Of a DNA stretch of 8,439 nt, positions 5,502 to 8,439 are shown one piece after another. The translations under genes were made by a program, and so were the position numbers. How positions within the stretch are numbered: position 1 is the first letter of the stretch; each line of letters opens with the position of its first letter. Origin of the DNA: Desulfonema limicola (GTDB taxonomy: Bacteria > Desulfobacterota > Desulfobacteria > Desulfobacterales > DYRC01); contig DYRC01000174.1 of NCBI GenBank assembly GCA_020718925.1, positions 1 through 8,439 of the forward strand, given 5' to 3'. The notes beneath the pieces were generated by a model. The model was not told the DNA's origin and did no database searches. It saw only the letters and a program-made list of their open reading frames with translations.

Positions 5502-6601
5502 GTTCCCTTTTTCTGCGGTATTTTCTGAGCTTCCTTTCTTTCTATTTCTGCCCTTTTTTCGAGAACTTCTTCCCTAAAGCTGCTGAATTTTATAGAAGAC
5601 TCAAAGTTACTATTTACCCCCATCTTTATAAATTCTTCTGCATCTATACCGAAACTGGTAATGTCTTTTGCATCTGATACCGAGGTTCCACCTTTTGCTT
5701 TAGTACCCAATTTTGTTCCATGAATCTCAGCAGCAAGAACCTTCACATTTTTAAGGCTATGCATCTTTTTCTTAAAAAATTTAAGAACATGATATATCTT
5801 TTCCATAGACGGCTGATAATGCCCGCTGAAGTTTGAAATACTTGTCAACTGTCCTTTGAAAAAGCTGATATCTCCGGCACATAATACATTCTCACCGCTG
5901 AGATAGGATGAATGAAAGAATCTTTTACCATCCGTTTGCTGAAAAGCGTGATTTGCGACATATAGTTCTTCCTTTTTGGTAAATACATACCCCCAGCACC
6001 AGAGACGATGTTTATCTGTTTGCATACCAAAAGACCCTCCTCCTCCCTCCGTCCATGATGTGGTATCAATCGAAACCACCTTTGCATCTGTTTTTTTCCA
6101 GAACTCGAATATGATAGCCTGAGAACCATTGAAAAATACCTGATACTTAGACCGATCTAATGCGTCAATCCGTTTTAACCCCGGAGTATTTTCATCTGTC
6201 TGTATCCCATGCTTTGTAAGCCCAATACTGAGAAACCGTTCTTCCAAATAGCGGGGAAGCACATTTATCGTAATATTCCCGAAAATAATACACAATTCTC
6301 TTGCAACAGACTTTTGAAGCGCCTCTACCCTGAGATAAAAAACTTGGGGGTCTTCCGGTTTTATAAAGAGCGCCCCATGCCTTACCCTTTTATTACCCAA
6401 TGTGGCAGTATGTTGAGGTGCTAAGGTCCGGTTTGCTTTGTTTTTATTAAGCCAGTCCGCTGTTGAAAAGAATACTTTCCCCAACACATAAATCTTTTCA
6501 ATACGTTCCTGCGCTTGTTGGTATTCTCCGTAAAGATTATGAAATATCCCCTGTTTATCTAGCAGAACATCGAAATTTTTAAAATCCTGTTCAAAACTCA
6601 T
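5492..6601 (-). CDS. Unknown protein with an IQM-like conserved block
   Basis: A 369-aa protein, predicted soluble, without signal peptide or membrane segment. No known bacterial enzyme family is recognised. Residues about 203-290 contain WGYVF (203-207), FFHSSYLSG (228-236), CAGDI (241-245) and SISNFSGHYQPS (254-265), followed by a helix and NVKVLA. From memory, this order and wording resemble the core of plant IQM calmodulin-binding proteins (HSSFLAGG, AAGRL, SGHYxPT, then a helix), and a similar block exists in scattered bacterial proteins. The molecular function of that block is not known to me. A glycine run lies in TEGGGGSFG (184-192), and the C-terminus (344-361) is a charged helix. 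The start is supported by AAAGGAG (6609-6615) at 7 nt. The gene lies 32 nt after rfbD and overlaps the HAD gene by 10 nt, so it is in the operon, yet it is visibly A+T-richer than rfbC/rfbD, suggesting acquisition. Confidence 0.8.
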   Translation of the reverse strand: MSFEQDFKNFDVLLDKQGIFHNLYGEYQQAQERIEKIYVLGKVFFSTADWLNKNKANRTLAPQHTATLGNKRVRHGALFIKPEDPQVFYLRVEALQKSVARELCIIFGNITINVLPRYLEERFLSIGLTKHGIQTDENTPGLKRIDALDRSKYQVFFNGSQAIIFEFWKKTDAKVVSIDTTSWTEGGGGSFGMQTDKHRLWCWGYVFTKKEELYVANHAFQQTDGKRFFHSSYLSGENVLCAGDISFFKGQLTSISNFSGHYQPSMEKIYHVLKFFKKKMHSLKNVKVLAAEIHGTKLGTKAKGGTSVSDAKDITSFGIDAEEFIKMGVNSNFESSIKFSSFREEVLEKRAEIERKEAQKIPQKKGTWF

Positions 6602-6633
6602 AATCTTTCTCCTTTACCAGCATTAACAATCAC

Positions 6634-7515
6634 CTATTTCAGGATTGTCTCAACGGTGTTTTTCAGGCTTGTATGCCATAGTTTAGAGATAACCGCAAAA
6701 TATTTGCCGATTTTGCTGCAATCCAGTGCGGAAAACATCGGGCGTTTTGCCGGAGTGGGATATTCGGCAGTGGTAATTGCCTCAACTTTTCGGGTTTTTA
6801 TCTCAATATGCGGCTTGGCAAATTCAAGAATTTTTTCCGTAAATTCATGCCAGCTCGTAATGCCCTGACCGCAATAATGATAGGTTCCCCAACCGAGATT
6901 TTCGACCAGCAGGCTTTGCATGCCAACGCTCAGAATCGCTTCTGCCAAATCCGCCGCACTGGTAGGGCAGCCGTGCTGATCTGCCACAACGCGCAACACA
7001 TCGCGTTCTTGTCCGAGTTTCAGCATGGTTTTGACAAAATTATGCCCATGCACACCGTAAAGCCATGCGGTTCGGATAATGATATGATTTTTGAGAGCAG
7101 CCCGCACCGCACGTTCGCCTTCTTCTTTACTTTTGCCGTAAATCCCAAGCGGACAGACCGGATCATCTTCACGATAGGGGCGGGTATTCTGCCCATCAAA
7201 TACATAATCTGTTGAAATATGAATCATAGGAATATCTGCCTTGGCGCAGGCTTGGGCAATATTCTCCGCACCATCCCGATTGACTTTAAACGCAAGCTCA
7301 GGCTCGGTTTCCGCTTTATCCACCGCAGTATAAGCTGCTGCATTGATAAGCAGAGACGGCTTTGATGTTTCTATCAGAACATTGACCTGCGCCTGATTTG
7401 TAATATCAATCTCAGGCAAATCCACCGCCTCATATTCAAAGCCTGCTTTCGGGGCTTGTTTTACCAGTTCAAAACCTAATTGCCCCTTATGTCCGATAAT
7501 CAGAAGTTTCATCAT
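6634..7515 (-). CDS. rfbD: dTDP-4-dehydrorhamnose reductase
   Basis: A 293-aa cytoplasmic short-chain-dehydrogenase-type enzyme that reduces dTDP-4-dehydro-L-rhamnose to dTDP-L-rhamnose with NAD(P)H, the last step of dTDP-rhamnose synthesis for O-antigen or other surface glycans. It shows the nucleotide-binding GHKGQLG (8-14), NAAAYTAVDKAE (58-69), STDYVFDG (101-108), the catalytic Y126-x3-K130 (YGKSK), RTAWLYG (148-154), DQHGCPTSAADLA (179-191) and the C-terminal RPMFSALDCSK (258-268), all expected in RmlD. Length is normal. I chose the ATG at 7515, which overlaps the rfbC stop (TAATG) and has GGAG 8 nt before it; the ATG at 7512 is also possible. A longer in-frame start at 7560 would add 15 non-conserved residues inside rfbC. 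Tight coupling with rfbC fits a shared pathway. Confidence 0.95.
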   Translation of the reverse strand: MMKLLIIGHKGQLGFELVKQAPKAGFEYEAVDLPEIDITNQAQVNVLIETSKPSLLINAAAYTAVDKAETEPELAFKVNRDGAENIAQACAKADIPMIHISTDYVFDGQNTRPYREDDPVCPLGIYGKSKEEGERAVRAALKNHIIIRTAWLYGVHGHNFVKTMLKLGQERDVLRVVADQHGCPTSAADLAEAILSVGMQSLLVENLGWGTYHYCGQGITSWHEFTEKILEFAKPHIEIKTRKVEAITTAEYPTPAKRPMFSALDCSKIGKYFAVISKLWHTSLKNTVETILK

Positions 7516-8075
7516 TATTTTTTCTCCGGGCAGAAAAGTTGTTCGGGGGATCGCTCGCATAACCGCGGATACCGGGCGTCTTTATCTGAAATCACCGGCT
7601 CCTGAACCAGCCATTCAATGCCGATGTCCGGGTCAGCCCATAAGATGCCGCCTTCATCTTCGGGCGCGTAAAATTCCGAGCATTTATAGCAGAAAACAGC
7701 CTCGTCGCTCAATACGCAGAAGCCGTGTGCGAATCCTTCGGAAATGAAGAGTTGCCGACAATTTGAATCTGACAGATAAACGCCTGTCCATTTGCCGAAA
7801 TTGGGCGATCCGGGGCGGATATCCACCGCCACATCAAACACTTCGCCCCGCATGACCTGAACCAGCTTTGCCTGAGGTTTTGTAATCTGATAATGCAGCC
7901 CTCTGAGCGTTCCTTTTGCGGAATAAGACAGATTGTCCTGCACAAATACCCGGTCAATGCCGAATGTGCGGTATTTTTCCCGATGATAGGTTTCCATAAA
8001 AAAGCCGCGCTGATCCTTGAATACTTTCGGTTCGATAATAAACACGCCATCCAAAGACGTGGGAATAACATTCAT
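7515..8075 (-). CDS. rfbC: dTDP-4-dehydrorhamnose 3,5-epimerase
   Basis: A 186-aa cupin-fold cytoplasmic enzyme that epimerises dTDP-4-dehydro-6-deoxyglucose at C3 and C5, the third step of dTDP-L-rhamnose synthesis. It shows DQRGFFMETYH (21-31), FVQDNLS (44-50), TLRGLHYQ (56-63) with R58 and the catalytic base H61, KLVQVMRGEVFDVAVDIR (70-87), FISEGFAHGF (110-119) and the region of Y130, the likely general acid. Length is as usual for RmlC. It is the first gene of a minus-strand operon with rfbD, the 369-aa gene and the HAD phosphatase. The ATG is preceded by AAGGAG (8081-8086) at 5 nt and a promoter at 8108-8137. rfbA and rfbB, needed for the first two steps, are not in the window. Confidence 0.96.
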   Translation of the reverse strand: MNVIPTSLDGVFIIEPKVFKDQRGFFMETYHREKYRTFGIDRVFVQDNLSYSAKGTLRGLHYQITKPQAKLVQVMRGEVFDVAVDIRPGSPNFGKWTGVYLSDSNCRQLFISEGFAHGFCVLSDEAVFCYKCSEFYAPEDEGGILWADPDIGIEWLVQEPVISDKDARYPRLCERSPEQLFCPEKK

Positions 8076-8107
8076 AAAAACTCCTTGCTCAATTCATCAG
8101 ATTTTGG

Positions 8108-8137
8108 TTAATATTACTGTTTCGGGTTGAATGTCAA
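8108..8137 (-). promoter_or_regulatory. Sigma70-like promoter of the rfbC operon
   Basis: On the minus strand there is a perfect -35 box TTGACA (8137-8132), then an 18-bp spacer and TATTAA (8113-8108, 4 of 6). TAATAT at a 15-bp spacing is an alternative -10. Transcription would start near 8101, leaving a leader of about 25 nt before the rfbC ATG. Confidence 0.55.
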
Positions 8138-8141
8138 GAAT

Positions 8142-8171
8142 ATTGCTCTGATTTTTCATAATCAGCGCAAT
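8142..8171. promoter_or_regulatory. 12-bp inverted repeat upstream of the rfbC promoter
   Basis: ATTGCTCTGATT (8142-8153) and AATCAGCGCAAT (8160-8171) pair at 11 of 12 positions around a 6-nt spacer. It lies 4 bp upstream of the rfbC -35 box, fitting an activator or repressor site. It could instead be a terminator-like stem for a minus-strand gene ending at 8361, but no T-run follows in either direction. A related shorter palindrome, AATCAGTGATT, lies at 8188-8198. Confidence 0.5.
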
Positions 8172-8208
8172 CCGAAAAACCAGCATAAATCAGTGATTCA
8201 AAAATCCC

Positions 8209-8237
8209 TTGACATCCCCGTGATACATGAGATTATT
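8209..8237 (+). promoter_or_regulatory. Possible + strand promoter, divergent from rfbC
   Basis: A perfect TTGACA (8209-8214), followed after 16 bp by GATTAT (8231-8236, 4 of 6) or after 17 bp by ATTATT. It would drive transcription to the right, towards the small ORF starting at 8264. The -10 match is weak. Confidence 0.35.
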
Positions 8238-8263
8238 CTTGCACAAAAAAGGACAACAATCCC

Positions 8264-8398
8264 ATGCACCCATCGCCGATAAAAACAGAAATAAATCCTG
8301 ACTTTTCAAATAAAATAAGATATACTGATCCGATTTTGGTTTTATTGGCACGAATTATGCTTAAATTATCTGGAATTTCTCAACCATCAATGTCTTAA
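8264..8398 (+). CDS. Possible 44-aa ORF, unknown
   Basis: A short ORF beginning MHPSPIKTEINPDF and ending GISQPSMS, with AAAGGA (8248-8253) 10 nt before the ATG and a possible promoter upstream. It has a hydrophobic stretch DPILVLLARIMLKLSG (24-39). No family is recognised. It may be a gene remnant or chance, and it overlaps on the opposite strand the possible gene end described next; at most one of the two is likely to be real. Confidence 0.3.
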   Translation: MHPSPIKTEINPDFSNKIRYTDPILVLLARIMLKLSGISQPSMS

Positions 8399-8438
8399 AT
8401 TCATCAGCATAGTCATCAACGTGATTAAGAAACTGAAA
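8361..8438 (-). CDS. Possible 3' end of a gene entering from the right edge
   Basis: Reading the minus strand inward from 8438 gives 25 open codons ending in TAA at 8361-8363. The residues (FLNHVDDYADEF, then KTLMVEKFQII at the end) have the look of a real protein C-terminus. No family is recognised from so few residues. If real, this gene runs in the same direction as the rfbC operon and ends about 285 nt before the rfbC start. Confidence 0.3.
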   Translation of the reverse strand, partial: FQFLNHVDDYADEFKTLMVEKFQII

Positions 8439-8439
8439 T

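Noticed and set aside
5845..6129. 94-aa minus-strand ORF within the 369-aa gene
   Set aside because: Out-of-frame overlap with a longer gene that has a good start and a conserved block; no independent support.
7516..7560. N-terminal extension of rfbD (start at 7560)
   Set aside because: The 15 extra residues lie within rfbC and are not part of the RmlD fold; the ATG at 7515 has the ribosome site and leads straight into the nucleotide-binding strand.
8100..8341. Repeat GATTTTGGTT at 8100-8109 and 8332-8341
   Set aside because: A 10-bp match in A+T-rich DNA with no further shared sequence; likely chance.
1..8439. CRISPR array, tRNA or rRNA genes
   Set aside because: No regularly spaced repeats, tRNA-like cloverleaf or rRNA segments were seen on reading either strand.

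Overview
The window looks like a chromosomal segment of a Gram-negative anaerobe, most likely a sulfate-reducer-type member of the Desulfobacterota (Desulfonema/Desulfococcus-like). This is inferred from the fused CobA-HemD protein, the style of the chemoreceptor (double-Cache sensor, abbreviated HAMP, long signalling domain), the ornithine/alanine-type PLP racemase, and an Rpn-type PD-(D/E)XK 'transposase' of a kind common in those genomes. No rRNA or other taxonomic marker is present, so the placement is tentative. Base composition is mid-range and uneven: the 369-aa gene at 5492-6601 and the right edge are visibly richer in A+T than the rest.

Left part (1-2051, + strand): the 3' end of a PLP-dependent amino-acid racemase, entering from outside the window, overlaps by an ATGA junction the start of a 570-aa transmembrane methyl-accepting chemotaxis protein. 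The two are almost certainly co-transcribed. A convergent gene follows after only 6 nt: a 506-aa fusion of uroporphyrinogen-III C-methyltransferase (CobA/SUMT) and uroporphyrinogen-III synthase (HemD), on the minus strand (2058-3578), for siroheme/cobalamin/heme synthesis.

Middle (3579-4886): a 267-aa Rpn-family PD-(D/E)XK nuclease/transposase gene (minus strand) is bracketed by copies of GGGCTGTTCAAT and TTTTGCG. A strong hairpin lies at its cobA-side border, which suggests a small mobile unit placed upstream of cobA-hemD. Beyond it is a small regulated-looking transcription unit on the + strand: a 17-bp perfect dyad, a sigma70-like promoter, a strong Shine-Dalgarno sequence and a 60-aa acidic protein of unknown function.

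Right part (4887-8075, minus strand): a compact four-gene operon in the order rfbC (dTDP-4-dehydrorhamnose 3,5-epimerase), rfbD (dTDP-4-dehydrorhamnose reductase), a 369-aa protein of unknown function, and a HAD-family phosphatase, with junctions of 1-nt overlap, 32-nt gap and 10-nt overlap. A promoter with a perfect TTGACA box and a 12-bp inverted repeat lie upstream of rfbC. rfbA and rfbB are not in the window, so the dTDP-rhamnose set is split. The 369-aa protein is the most unusual item: it carries a block resembling the conserved core of plant IQM (calmodulin-binding) proteins. The last ~360 bp hold regulatory sequence, a possible 44-aa ORF (+), and a possible 3' end of a gene on the minus strand running in from the right edge.
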